Assembly (NCBI GenBank): GCA_001898935.1
Contig: MKVT01000035.1
Location: 1 to 35,496 of the forward strand
Direction of reading: 5' to 3'
DNA length: 35,496 nt
DNA from: Paludibacter sp. 47-17
GTDB lineage: Bacteria > Bacteroidota > Bacteroidia > Bacteroidales > Paludibacteraceae
Made by a program: the position numbers and the translations under genes. A model generated the notes under the pieces. It had not been told where the DNA came from and searched no databases. It saw only the letters and a program-made list of their open reading frames with translations. Position 1 is the stretch's first letter. Each line of letters opens with the position of its first letter. Positions 24,279-33,111 of this stretch are shown one piece after another.

Positions 24279-25765
24279 GGCAGTTGAGGAGTTAATACAG
24301 CATTAATATAGGCCGAAGGTTCAAAAAGCTGATCCCCGGCCTGCATTACATAATCGAATACCGGAGCGGCAAATATTCCCATCAGCAAGGAGGCGCCTGC
24401 CAGGATCACGAGCGGGGCATAATCGGCGAATTGCAACTTTACTCCGGGGCCGGTCTCCCGGCCTTCGGGTTGCTTTTTCAGAAAAGCTTCGTTCCAGATT
24501 TTTATCATCGAATACAGGGTGAAAAAACCGGTAATCAGCGCTATGGCCGTAATCAGGTATTGTCCGCTGTCGACACCCGCTTTGAGGAGCATGAATTTGG
24601 CAAAAAAGCCCGAAATGGGCGGAAAACCTGCCAATGCAAAGGCCGGTATGATAAACAATACGGCCAGTAAGGGATTTTGCCGATATAAACCGCCCACTTC
24701 TTTCAGTTCGTAGGTTCCTTTGATCTTTGCTATCAATCCTGCCGCAATAAAAGTTCCGGTTTTGGCGATCATATTGTGAATGGTAAAAAACACTGCGCCG
24801 GCTATGGCCAACGGAGTGAAAATACCCAGCCCCATAATCATATAACCGATCTGACTGATGATATGGTACGATAAAATCCGCCGGGTATCGTAATAGGTTG
24901 CCGCCGCCATGCCCCCGGTCACCATTGTCAGGCCTGCGACAATAAGTAATAAGTTGTGCCAGAACACCTGATCCTGCACAAAAAACAGGGTAAAAAACCG
25001 GATCAGGGTATATACTCCGACTTTGGTCAACAATCCGGCAAACAGCGAACTGATGGTAATATCGGGGGTATGGTACGAGGAAGGCAACCAGAAATACAAC
25101 GGAAACACGGCGGCTTTGATCCCAAAGGCTACAAAGAAAAGCACCGACGAGGGATTCATGAGTATCGCCTGGTGATCGTTTTTCAGAATCCCGGCCAAAT
25201 GCGCCATATTCAGCGTTCCGGTTTTACCATACAACAAGCCGAGGCCGGCTAAAAACAGCATCGACCCCATTATATTGAGCGCCAGATACTTGATACCCCC
25301 CTCCAATTGCGCTTTCTTTTTGCCGAGCGTAATCAGTACAAACGACGAGATCAGCATCACCTCAAACCACACGTACAAATTGAATACATCACCCGTGATA
25401 AATGCCCCGTTGACACCCATGTTGAGCGTAAAAAAGAAAAAATAAAACCGCGAAAGGGGAATATCGTCCGGTAAATTCCGGTTCGCAAACAAAGCAATCA
25501 CGAAAGCGATGAGCGACGACACAACGAGCATGAGCGAACTCAGGTAGTCGACCACCAGCGCAATCCCGAAAGGAGCAATCCAACCTCCGGTGTTCAGGGT
25601 CAGAATGCCGTCCTGCTGAACCTTGAAATTCAAATATACTGCTACGACCAGCATAGCCAGACTACCCAACGGACCTACCCAACGGCTCATTACAGCGGAA
25701 CGAACCAACAACAGGCCGATAGCGATGGCAAAAGGGAGCAAAAGGGGTAAAGCTATACTGTTCAT
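24275..25765 (-). CDS. mnhD: Na+/H+ antiporter subunit D
   Basis: A 496-residue polytopic protein of about 14 helices related to NuoM/NuoN of complex I, and one of the two proton/sodium-translocating channels. The family sequence F-W-L-P-S-S-Y-H-T-P-D-I-T-I-S-S-L-F-A-G is present with the following L-L-T-K-V-G lysine. G-F-P-P-I-S-G-F-F-A-K-F lies near residue 380. Overlaps of four bases on both sides give one translationally coupled unit. Confidence 0.95.
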   Translation of the reverse strand: MNSIALPLLLPFAIAIGLLLVRSAVMSRWVGPLGSLAMLVVAVYLNFKVQQDGILTLNTGGWIAPFGIALVVDYLSSLMLVVSSLIAFVIALFANRNLPDDIPLSRFYFFFFTLNMGVNGAFITGDVFNLYVWFEVMLISSFVLITLGKKKAQLEGGIKYLALNIMGSMLFLAGLGLLYGKTGTLNMAHLAGILKNDHQAILMNPSSVLFFVAFGIKAAVFPLYFWLPSSYHTPDITISSLFAGLLTKVGVYTLIRFFTLFFVQDQVFWHNLLLIVAGLTMVTGGMAAATYYDTRRILSYHIISQIGYMIMGLGIFTPLAIAGAVFFTIHNMIAKTGTFIAAGLIAKIKGTYELKEVGGLYRQNPLLAVLFIIPAFALAGFPPISGFFAKFMLLKAGVDSGQYLITAIALITGFFTLYSMIKIWNEAFLKKQPEGRETGPGVKLQFADYAPLVILAGASLLMGIFAAPVFDYVMQAGDQLFEPSAYINAVLTPQLP

Positions 25766-26112
25766 GGGTGTGTATCGGTTTGTTTTAACTGATCCAGATC
25801 GTCGGTACCGGTAATTTCAAAATATTTGTATTTCAGGGCAAGAATAAAAACCACCATCCCCAATCCGATCACAATGGCCGTCAGCACCAAAGCCTGGGGC
25901 GTAGGATCGGCCAGATGAGCGGTATCGACCGTCGTATCGTTCACGAAGGCCGGACTACCCTGTACCAGTCCCGCCGACAAAAAAACCAGCAGATTGGTGG
26001 CATTACTCATAAAAATAATACCGATAATAAACTTGACTATACTTCTGCGCAACAGCATATAAACACCGGCAGCATATAAAACTCCAACTATGACAGCTAA
26101 TAATATTTCCAT
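25762..26112 (-). CDS. mnhC: Na+/H+ antiporter subunit C
   Basis: A 116-residue protein with three helices, homologous to NuoK. The motif G-I-I-F-M-S-N-A-T-N-L-L-V-F is typical, as is D-P-T-P-Q-A-L-V-L-T-A-I-V-I-G. It overlaps mnhB by one base and mnhD by four. Confidence 0.93.
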   Translation of the reverse strand: MEILLAVIVGVLYAAGVYMLLRRSIVKFIIGIIFMSNATNLLVFLSAGLVQGSPAFVNDTTVDTAHLADPTPQALVLTAIVIGLGMVVFILALKYKYFEITGTDDLDQLKQTDTHP

Positions 26113-26528
26113 TAGTTCTTTTCTGAGAGTGAAAACAAAAACAGCACCGTAACTCCGATCACTACGAAGTACACCCCGATATCGAATAAGAACGGGGTAC
26201 CGAATTTATACCCTTCGGTAAACGGAAAAGGAATAGTGAACCACACGCCCTGCATAAGGGTTCCTTCCAGCAACAGTCCCGGCCACAAACTGGCGAAAAC
26301 CAGCACGAGCCCGATGACCATAAAGTACTCGGGGCGAACCTTCATTTCTTTTTCAACAATATCCTGCGTAAAGGCAAAGCCTTTGTAGGCGAGCGAAAGC
26401 CCGGCCAGCAGCCCGCCAATAAAACCTCCGCCCGGCAGATTATGTCCCCGGACGAGCATGATTACCGAAAAAATGATCAATAATCCCCGTACGTATTTCG
26501 AAGCAAGTTGTAGTATTACCGAATTCAT
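26112..26528 (-). CDS. mnhB: Na+/H+ antiporter subunit B
   Basis: A 138-residue membrane protein with four helices and the MrpB motif G-H-N-L-P-G-G-G-F-I-G-G-L-L-A-G at about 28-43. F-D-I-G-V-Y-F-V-V-I-G-V-T is near the C-terminus. It overlaps mnhA by four bases. Confidence 0.93.
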   Translation of the reverse strand: MNSVILQLASKYVRGLLIIFSVIMLVRGHNLPGGGFIGGLLAGLSLAYKGFAFTQDIVEKEMKVRPEYFMVIGLVLVFASLWPGLLLEGTLMQGVWFTIPFPFTEGYKFGTPFLFDIGVYFVVIGVTVLFLFSLSEKN

Positions 26529-28831
26529 TTTTTTAGTGTTTTGGATTTAAATAAAGCGGCAACCCCCATGGCAGCAATGACCAGCACCGTCACTTCACCC
26601 ATAGTATCCAGGGCCCGGAAATCGACCAGAATCACATTCACCACATTTTCGCCAAAGGCTTTTTTGTAGCTGTTGGCCATGAAAAATTCGGAAATGGGAC
26701 TGCTGAAATTCACGTTGATGGCCATCAGACTTACGACCGTCATGGCGCCTCCAAAAACGAGAGCAATGGCAAGATCTCTGAGCTTACTGCTCTTACGCGA
26801 CAATTGGGCAAAGAAAGGCAGGCGTTGCAGGATGAGCACGAACATAACCACGATCAGCGTTTCGGACAGAATCTGCGTAATGGCCAAATCCACCGCGCTA
26901 TAATACAAAAATAGAAGTGCAATGCCGTATCCCACCACACCCATCGAAATAATAGCCCTTGTGCGCGAGGAGGTGATGGTGGTATAAACGGTTGCAATCA
27001 CGATGACGAGCAACAGGCCGGAGATGTAAAAGGGCTGAAGTGTAAGCGAAAGAGTAAAATCCCAACCCCGTGTAAGGATTAACTGCAGCCACAGCAAAGC
27101 AGCGGTAAACACCACGACGGTAAGGATATAATACCGGTGATAGCCATGCTGCAGAAACTGTGTTTTACGTTTCGAAAGGGTAACGAAACTTTCAATCAAC
27201 CGGGTAAACACATGGGGCAAATTGACAGGGAAGAGTCGCTTGTTTAATCGATCCCACTTCTCCTCCACACTGCGGTTTTTAATGAGCACATACGAAAGCA
27301 CCGAACCAACTACTACCGTAATGGCGCTGAGCAGCAACACCAGGTTGAACCCATGCCACAACGCCAGTTCGACATTTACCTTCTGTGCAAACACTACGGT
27401 TGCTGCGGGTTCGATAATCTCCTTTCCGAGCAGGTTGGGCGAAAGTCCCAGTATCAAACTCAACAGGATCAGCAATCCCGGTCCGAACACAAAAAAGAAT
27501 TTCTTGTTTATAGGTACCGAAAAGCTGTTTACCGGTTTGCCGAAAAACACCTTAAACAAGATCCGCATCGCGACGGCAAACATGAACACGTTGGAAATAA
27601 AGCCAAAAATAAAAATCAGCGAAGCAAAACCCGGCGATTGTACTTTGGCTTCGTAAATCAGCTCTTTTCCGAGAAATCCGAGCATGGGAGGCAATCCGGC
27701 CATCGACAGTAAAGCCAGCAGGGTGATGACGAAAGTGATGGGAAACGATTTCATCAATCCTCCCAGCCGGTTGAGATCCCTGGTGCCGGTTTTCTTCTCG
27801 ATAAAGCCAGCCACCATGAAAAGCGATGCTTTGTAAAAGGCGTGGATAAACAGAAAAAGCACGGCTGCTTTTACCGAGGGTGCGGTATTGATTCCCAGCA
27901 GAAGCACCAGCACTCCGAGCGCGTTAATGGTAGTATAGGCCAGTATGGCTTTCAGATCGGTTTGTGTTATCGCGAAATACGATCCGATCAGCATGGTCAG
28001 CACTCCTATCATCGGCACTATGGAGGTCCATTCGGGCGTGCCGCCCAACACCGGACTAAGTCGCATGAGCAGGAATACGCCGGCCTTTACCATGGTGGCC
28101 GAATGCAGGTAAGCACTCACCGGAGCCGGAGCCTGCATAGCTCCCGGCAGCCAGAAATGAAACGGAAACTGAGCCGATTTGGTAAACACGCCACCCAGGA
28201 TAAGCAGCAGACCCGGCAGGTACAACTTGCTTTGTTTAATGGTGCCGGCGCCGGCTATCCAATCGTTCAATTCATAGCTGCCCACCTGGCTTCCCAGGAG
28301 TAAAATACCGGCTAGCATGGCCAGTCCGCCAACAAAAGTGATCACCAGCGATTGAAACGCAGCTTTGCGCGATTCTTCTTTCTCGTGAAAAAAACTGATC
28401 AGGAAAAACGATAAGATCGTGGTAAATTCCCAGAAAACAAACAACTGAATAAGGTTCGACGATAACACCAAACCCAGCATCGACCCACTAAAGAGCAGCA
28501 GATAGAAAAAGAACTTGGTAGTACCCTCGTAACTTTTCATGTACGAATGCGCATACAAAAACACCAGCACACCGATACCGCTCACCAGCAAGGCAAACGA
28601 CAAACTGAGCCCATCGAGCAGAAAACCGATATTAAGCCCCAGCTGGGGCAGCCAATCCACCGCCTCACTTTCGGTGCTGCCTGCCGATACCAACTTGATT
28701 TTTCCGGCCAGCCAGCCAAACACAGCCAAAAGCAGGAACGAAATAAATATGGCCTGATAGCCTTTGAGCTTTCGCGGGAGCAAAAACAACACGAAGGCCA
28801 GTGAGAAAATAAGGAGTATCAACGTTATCAT
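26525..28831 (-). CDS. mnhA: Na+/H+ antiporter subunit A
   Basis: I chose ATG 28831 (768 residues); the in-frame ATG at 28861 would put the promoter box inside the gene and adds residues unlike the family. It is a NuoL-like protein with about 20 helices, carrying F-H-F-W-L-P-G-A-M-Q-A-P-A-P-V-S-A-Y-L-H followed by S-A-T-M-V-K-A-G, and G-L-P-P-M-L-G-F-L-G-K-E. The C-terminal 170 residues correspond to the MrpA-specific extension with D-F-R-A-L-D-T-M-G-E. With subunits B to G it forms the Mrp complex, which exports Na+ in exchange for protons and supports pH and salt tolerance. Confidence 0.94.
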   Translation of the reverse strand: MITLILLIFSLAFVLFLLPRKLKGYQAIFISFLLLAVFGWLAGKIKLVSAGSTESEAVDWLPQLGLNIGFLLDGLSLSFALLVSGIGVLVFLYAHSYMKSYEGTTKFFFYLLLFSGSMLGLVLSSNLIQLFVFWEFTTILSFFLISFFHEKEESRKAAFQSLVITFVGGLAMLAGILLLGSQVGSYELNDWIAGAGTIKQSKLYLPGLLLILGGVFTKSAQFPFHFWLPGAMQAPAPVSAYLHSATMVKAGVFLLMRLSPVLGGTPEWTSIVPMIGVLTMLIGSYFAITQTDLKAILAYTTINALGVLVLLLGINTAPSVKAAVLFLFIHAFYKASLFMVAGFIEKKTGTRDLNRLGGLMKSFPITFVITLLALLSMAGLPPMLGFLGKELIYEAKVQSPGFASLIFIFGFISNVFMFAVAMRILFKVFFGKPVNSFSVPINKKFFFVFGPGLLILLSLILGLSPNLLGKEIIEPAATVVFAQKVNVELALWHGFNLVLLLSAITVVVGSVLSYVLIKNRSVEEKWDRLNKRLFPVNLPHVFTRLIESFVTLSKRKTQFLQHGYHRYYILTVVVFTAALLWLQLILTRGWDFTLSLTLQPFYISGLLLVIVIATVYTTITSSRTRAIISMGVVGYGIALLFLYYSAVDLAITQILSETLIVVMFVLILQRLPFFAQLSRKSSKLRDLAIALVFGGAMTVVSLMAINVNFSSPISEFFMANSYKKAFGENVVNVILVDFRALDTMGEVTVLVIAAMGVAALFKSKTLKK

Positions 28832-28838
28832 AGGCTTG

Positions 28839-28846
28839 CAAAAGTA
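28839..28846 (-). promoter_or_regulatory. Promoter -7 box before the mnh operon
   Basis: TACTTTTG on the minus strand lies seven bases from the ATG at 28831. The transcript would start only a few bases before, or at, the start codon. No good -33 box is visible. Confidence 0.45.
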
Positions 28847-29073
28847 ATAAAAACCGTCCAATAATCGCGATTTATGAGTCCGGCATTCACATTGATTTGC
28901 AAAATTAAACGTTAAAAAAAACAGTTTTGTTCTCCCCCTTAGTGTACGTGATTACTGCAATTTTGAAATTAGCATTTTAAAACTTAATAGAGTATTCTCT
29001 TCTGAACAGCATAAAAATTTAATGTGTATTTTCTTATTAACACGAATTACACTATAATTTCGAGATAAAAAAC

Positions 29074-29081
29074 TATCTTTG
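29074..29081 (+). promoter_or_regulatory. Promoter -7 box before the 31-codon ORF
   Basis: TATCTTTG, without a convincing -33 partner. It would give a leader of about 60 bases to the small ORF at 29149. The gene-free DNA from 28862 to 29073 is AT-rich and shows nothing else. Confidence 0.4.
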
Positions 29082-29148
29082 TAATTAACTCATGAATTAC
29101 AAGAAACACACGGTACAACTGATTGATTGAATCATAAAGGTAATAGAT

Positions 29149-29244
29149 ATGGAACTGGAATTTAAAATAATTACAACCCAAACAGTTCAAGAAATAGAGC
29201 TAGGACTTCCTCATGGAAGTCTGATTATTAAGTTTGAAAAGTAA
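29149..29244 (+). CDS. Possible 31-residue small protein
   Basis: ATG at 29149 follows an AAAGG stretch by eight bases and a TATCTTTG box by about 70. The translation starts M-E-L-E-F-K-I-I-T-T-Q and ends I-I-K-F-E-K, an alternating pattern suggesting beta strands. No family is recognised and the ORF is too short to be safe. If real it lies directly before the ATPase/TOPRIM pair, which has its own promoter. Confidence 0.3.
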   Translation: MELEFKIITTQTVQEIELGLPHGSLIIKFEK

Positions 29245-29387
29245 ATAAAGTCATTGTATTGTAAAATCTGGTCCGATCAATATTACATACAACTTCTCAC
29301 TCAAACTCGAGCCAATTTAAATTGTCAATGTTGATGGATGGAAAATAATGACACAATAAAAATATTTTCACTTTGTTAATAATCCAT

Positions 29388-29395
29388 TATCTTTG
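29388..29395 (+). promoter_or_regulatory. Promoter of the AAA ATPase/TOPRIM pair
   Basis: TATCTTTG with TTTT at 29365-29368, spaced by 19 bases. The leader to the ATG at 29418 is about 16 bases. The module therefore has an independent promoter inside the insert. Confidence 0.6.
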
Positions 29396-29417
29396 AGTAA
29401 CTTTTAAAACAAATAAA

Positions 29418-30593
29418 ATGATTATCAAGAAGATTAAACTTCATAACTGGAAAAACTTTCAGAACTGTGAGGTCGATTTATCCGAACGGTGTTTTATTAT
29501 AGGTGCAAATGCAGCTGGAAAATCAAATTTCATAGATGCACTTCGTTTTCTTCGTGATATATCAAAACAAGCCGGAGGACTTCAAAGTGCGGTTGAAGGA
29601 AGAGGTGGCATCACTAAAATACGCTGCCTCGCGGCAAGAACCCAGACCAATGTTTCCATTACAGTCGAGTTAGGCGATCCAAACGAAGCTCATCTATTGT
29701 GGAAATACCATCTTGACATTCAACATACAGGCGGTGGCATTATGAAAAGCCAGGTTAAGATTTTAAAAGAACAGGTTTTTTCATTTAAAGAAAATCAATA
29801 CGTATGCGACAGAGATGATCGTCAAACAGACGAAGATGAAGAAACTTTAAAATACACTCACCTGGAACAGGCTAATGCTAATCGTAAGTTCAGAGAGTTA
29901 CAGGTATTCTTTCAAAATATTGAGTATTTAAACCTTATTCCTCAACTGGTGCGTGAATCTTCGTCCTTGCTTCAATCCTATTCGAAAGAAGATTATTACG
30001 GTCGGAACTTTCTTGAAAAATTAGCAAAAATCAATGAACGTACCCGAAATTCCTATTTTAAAAAAATCAATGAATTTCTAAAAATTGCTGTACCTCAATT
30101 GGAAGAATTGAGGTTTATCAAAGATGAAATGGGGGTACCTCATATTGAAGCAAGATATATGCATTGGAGAGCACGAGGAAGCAAACAACAAGAAGCTCAG
30201 TTTTCTGATGGAACTCTTCGTTTAATAGGCTTTCTGTTTGCTTTGATTGACAATAATGGTGTAATTCTCCTTGAGGAACCAGAAATCAATCTACATTCAG
30301 GAATAATCACCCAACTACCCGAATTTATTGCTAAAATTCAACGTTCTAAAAAAGGAGCTCGTCAAATAATTATCACGACGCACAGCTATGATATGCTGGC
30401 TAATCAAGGCATTTCATCTAATGAAGTCATATTATTACAAAATACGTCCGAAGGCACAACGGTAAATCGAGTAAGTGATATAGATGACATACGACCAATT
30501 ATTGAAGCTGGATTATCAATTGCTGACGCTGTAATTCCATTTACCAAACCTAAGAATATAGAAAAAATGTCTCAGTTAAGTTTAGATTTCTGA
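29418..30593 (+). CDS. AAA-family (SMC/OLD-like) ATPase, probable defence component
   Basis: A 391-residue ABC-type AAA ATPase. It begins with the I-K-K-I-K-L-H-N-W-K-N-F strand pattern of OLD/RecF-like proteins. Walker A is G-A-N-A-A-G-K-S at 29-36; the signature-like F-S-D-G-T-L-R is at 262-268, Walker B L-L-E-E-P-E-I at 284-290, and the H-loop I-T-T-H-S-Y is at 319-324. A charged insert (about 110-215) takes the place of the coiled coil. There is no nuclease domain in the chain; the next gene, two bases later, supplies a TOPRIM-like partner. Two-gene pairs of this type (AbiL, PARIS and relatives) protect against phage. The DNA is visibly more AT-rich than the flanking mnh and waaA genes, suggesting acquisition. 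Confidence 0.8.
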   Translation: MIIKKIKLHNWKNFQNCEVDLSERCFIIGANAAGKSNFIDALRFLRDISKQAGGLQSAVEGRGGITKIRCLAARTQTNVSITVELGDPNEAHLLWKYHLDIQHTGGGIMKSQVKILKEQVFSFKENQYVCDRDDRQTDEDEETLKYTHLEQANANRKFRELQVFFQNIEYLNLIPQLVRESSSLLQSYSKEDYYGRNFLEKLAKINERTRNSYFKKINEFLKIAVPQLEELRFIKDEMGVPHIEARYMHWRARGSKQQEAQFSDGTLRLIGFLFALIDNNGVILLEEPEINLHSGIITQLPEFIAKIQRSKKGARQIIITTHSYDMLANQGISSNEVILLQNTSEGTTVNRVSDIDDIRPIIEAGLSIADAVIPFTKPKNIEKMSQLSLDF

Positions 30594-30595
30594 CT

Positions 30596-31246
30596 ATGAA
30601 AGTTTATATTGTGGGCGAAGATGATGTAACCTGTGCAATCATCAAAAGAATCCTTTTATATTGTTCTGAAGGATTTGAAATAATCTCGGAATTACCTGCA
30701 CGAGGAGGACAAATCAAAAGCAAAATAAATGAGTTTAACAAATTAGCTGCGGTTTATCCTGTTATTTTATTAACTGATTTAGACGCCACCAGTTGTGCGC
30801 CACAACTATTGCACCACTTAACCCCTAAAGACAAACACAATCAGTTCATTTTCAACATAGCCGTTGACGAGGGAGAGGCATGGTTAATGGCCGATAGATA
30901 CGGTTTCGCTGAATTTGCGGGAGTTGATATTGAATCAATCCCTCGTGCAAGGCCAACAAGACAAGGAGGCAGAAAAGCATTAATTGAAATGTGTTTCGCT
31001 TACAAACCAAGTCGATTCCTCACACATGAATTGATAAAAAAAAGCAAAAAACCGGACATCATTAAGCAACTTACACCAAAAGAAGGAGCATCAAAGGGCC
31101 CGGAATACAATACAGATCTTTTACCTTTTATTCAAAAAAAATGGGATATTGATGAAGCATCTAAGAATTCTGATAGTTTAACTCGAATGGTTAATCGTAT
31201 AAGATCGTTAATCACATCATACGAAACGGCATTACCAAAACCGTAA
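30596..31246 (+). CDS. TOPRIM-like (DUF4276/DUF4435-type) effector, putative
   Basis: A 216-residue protein coupled to the ATPase gene (stop and start separated by two bases). The start M-K-V-Y-I-V-G-E-D-D-V-T places an acidic residue (E8) after the first strand as in TOPRIM domains. V-I-L-L-T-D-L-D-A-T gives the D-x-D pair D61 and D63, and A-V-D-E-G-E-A-W-L-M-A-D-R (89-101) is a conserved-looking acidic helix. A basic C-terminal part with many lysines follows. By analogy with AbiLii and AriB it would be the toxic nuclease or effector released or activated on infection. The family assignment is tentative; I cannot run a profile search. Confidence 0.65.
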   Translation: MKVYIVGEDDVTCAIIKRILLYCSEGFEIISELPARGGQIKSKINEFNKLAAVYPVILLTDLDATSCAPQLLHHLTPKDKHNQFIFNIAVDEGEAWLMADRYGFAEFAGVDIESIPRARPTRQGGRKALIEMCFAYKPSRFLTHELIKKSKKPDIIKQLTPKEGASKGPEYNTDLLPFIQKKWDIDEASKNSDSLTRMVNRIRSLITSYETALPKP

Positions 31247-31427
31247 TCAAGGAAAATGCTTGCGACTGGCAAAGTGACTAACCAAACTAAAATACTCGGC
31301 AAATAATCAGCCAACAAATAACACGTTTAAAGTTGTACTTATCGCTTCTATAAATAAATCAATTCAATTTTCAAAACAAAGCACACTTTCTTTCAAAAAC
31401 TTTTCTTATCTTTGCACGCTTGAAAAA
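31247..31427. promoter_or_regulatory. Intergenic region with the rpsO promoter
   Basis: Apart from the promoter nothing gene-like is visible. TATCTTTG at 31407-31414 starts a leader of about 65 bases before rpsO. No good -33 box is seen. The leader contains a 14-codon frame (31428-31472, M-K-E-S-P-Q-W) preceded by A-rich sequence; it may be chance. Confidence 0.5.
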
Positions 31428-31485
31428 ATGAAGGAGAGTCCGCAGTGGCTCGATCTCTATTTATTAACATAACACATTTACAAAC

Positions 31486-31755
31486 ATGTATTTAACAGCT
31501 GAAAAAAAGCAGGAGCTTTTTGAAAAGTATGGCAAAGGTGCTACCGATACCGGATCGCCCGAAGCTCAGATCGCCTTATTCTCGTTCCGTATCAACCATC
31601 TTACCGAGCACTTGAAAGTCAACAAAAAAGACTTTGCTACCGAACGCGCCCTGGTGATGCTGGTAGGTAAACGCCGTCGTTTGCTCGATTACCTGAAGGA
31701 AAAAGAAATCGAACGTTACCGTTCAATCATCAAAGAATTGGGTATCAGAAAGTAA
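31486..31755 (+). CDS. rpsO: 30S ribosomal protein S15
   Basis: An 89-residue primary 16S rRNA-binding protein of the small-subunit platform. The characteristic T-G-S-P-E-A-Q-I-A at 22-30, H-L-K-V-N-K-K-D-F, and R-R-R-L-L-D-Y-L are all present. It is transcribed from its own promoter with a 65-base leader; S15 is autoregulated through its leader in other bacteria, though by lineage-specific structures. A terminator follows. Confidence 0.97.
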   Translation: MYLTAEKKQELFEKYGKGATDTGSPEAQIALFSFRINHLTEHLKVNKKDFATERALVMLVGKRRRLLDYLKEKEIERYRSIIKELGIRK

Positions 31756-31774
31756 TTTCAGCCCTGAATCTCAT

Positions 31775-31812
31775 AAAAAAGGCGTTTCAAACTAACTTGA
31801 GATGCCTTTTTT
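31775..31812 (+). terminator. Intrinsic terminator after rpsO
   Basis: AAAAAAGGCGTTTCAA pairs with TTGAGATGCCTTTTTT through G-T wobbles and is followed by T. The A-run on the left makes it potentially bidirectional. Confidence 0.85.
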
Positions 31813-31863
31813 GCATTAAACTGCATTGCGGTACGAATGAACAGGAATTAGCAGAACCAACAT

Positions 31864-33111
31864 ATGATCCAGCAACTGATTTACAATTCGGGAATAGCGT
31901 GTTACTCGGCTGCCCTTACACTTGCGGCGCCCTTTCACCGGAAGGCGGCGCTGATCGTAAAAGGACGCAGACAGGTGTTCGATTATCTACGGCAACACCT
32001 CCATCCGGGCGATTCGTACTTATGGGTCCATGCGGCATCGCTGGGTGAGTTCGAGCAGGGCCGGCCGGTAATGGAGGCCCTGAAAGAACAGTATCCCGAC
32101 ACACGTATCCTACTCACCTTCTTTTCGCCCTCGGGATACGAAATCCGCAAGCATTACGCGGGAGCCGACCTGATCTGTTACCTGCCTGCCGACACTCCTG
32201 ACAATGCCCGCCGTTTACTGGAGCTGGTTCCGGTGACAGGTGCCGTGTTTATCAAGTATGAATTCTGGGCCAATTACCTTACCGAACTAAATCGCCGAGG
32301 CATCCCCGCCTATTCCATAGCAGCCATCTTCAGAAAAGACCAGCTTTTTTTCAAATCCTATGGAAGCTGGTACCGCCGGGTGCTGTATCGATTCCGGAAA
32401 ATATTCGTACAGGATCACGATTCGCTGCAGCTATTGAAGGAACTACACCTGACCAATGCAACCGTAGCTGGCGACACGCGTTTCGACCGGGTAAAGGCTG
32501 TAGCCGAATCGGCCCGCCGATTCCCGGAAATCGAGGAGTTTATCCGCGATGGCCGGAAAGTGATCGTTGCCGGAAGCAGCTGGCCGCAGGATGAAGAATT
32601 GCTGGCGAAATATTTCATCGAACAGCCCGATGTGAAACTGATCCTGGTCCCTCACGAAATTCACGGGGGGCACCTGGCCGGTATTACGCGATTGCTCCCG
32701 GAGAGCCGGCGCTATACCCAACTCAAAGCCGGCGAATTTGCCGACCTGCGATGCCTCGTGATCGACACCATAGGAATGCTCTCGTCGGTGTACCGATACG
32801 CCACCATTGCTTATATCGGCGGCGGCTTCGGAGCAGGCATCCACAACACCCTCGAAGCTGCGGTGTGGAAGGTACCGGTAGTATTCGGTCCGAATTATCA
32901 TAAATTCAGGGAGGCGCGTGAACTGATAGCTGCGGGCGGCGGTTTTAGTATCGATAGCTACGACAAGCTGCGGAAGCAATTCGATGGCTTGCTGCACGAC
33001 ACCTCCTCCGGTCCCCGGGCAGGCCAGTATGTGCAGGCCAACACCGGAGCCACTTCATTAATTATTAATCAACTTACCAACGACTTATATGCAAAAACCA
33101 TCCATTCCTAA
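31864..33111 (+). CDS. waaA: Kdo transferase (lipid A)
   Basis: Transfers 3-deoxy-D-manno-octulosonic acid from CMP-Kdo to lipid IVA at the inner face of the cytoplasmic membrane (GT30). The 415 residues are normal. It has an N-terminal membrane-associated helix (about 5-25), then [13 protein letters not shown] (catalytic E), [15 protein letters not shown], and [16 protein letters not shown] for nucleotide-sugar binding. Its presence shows an outer membrane with lipid A. It overlaps hisS by 23 bases, so the pair is co-transcribed. Confidence 0.95.
   Translation: MIQQLIYNSGIACYSAALTLAAPFHRKAALIVKGRRQVFDYLRQHLHPGDSYLWVHAASLGEFEQGRPVMEALKEQYPDTRILLTFFSPSGYEIRKHYAGADLICYLPADTPDNARRLLELVPVTGAVFIKYEFWANYLTELNRRGIPAYSIAAIFRKDQLFFKSYGSWYRRVLYRFRKIFVQDHDSLQLLKELHLTNATVAGDTRFDRVKAVAESARRFPEIEEFIRDGRKVIVAGSSWPQDEELLAKYFIEQPDVKLILVPHEIHGGHLAGITRLLPESRRYTQLKAGEFADLRCLVIDTIGMLSSVYRYATIAYIGGGFGAGIHNTLEAAVWKVPVVFGPNYHKFREARELIAAGGGFSIDSYDKLRKQFDGLLHDTSSGPRAGQYVQANTGATSLIINQLTNDLYAKTIHS

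Noticed and set aside
31428-31472. 14-codon leader peptide before rpsO
   Set aside because: Too short to support without conservation; recorded only as a possibility in the leader description.
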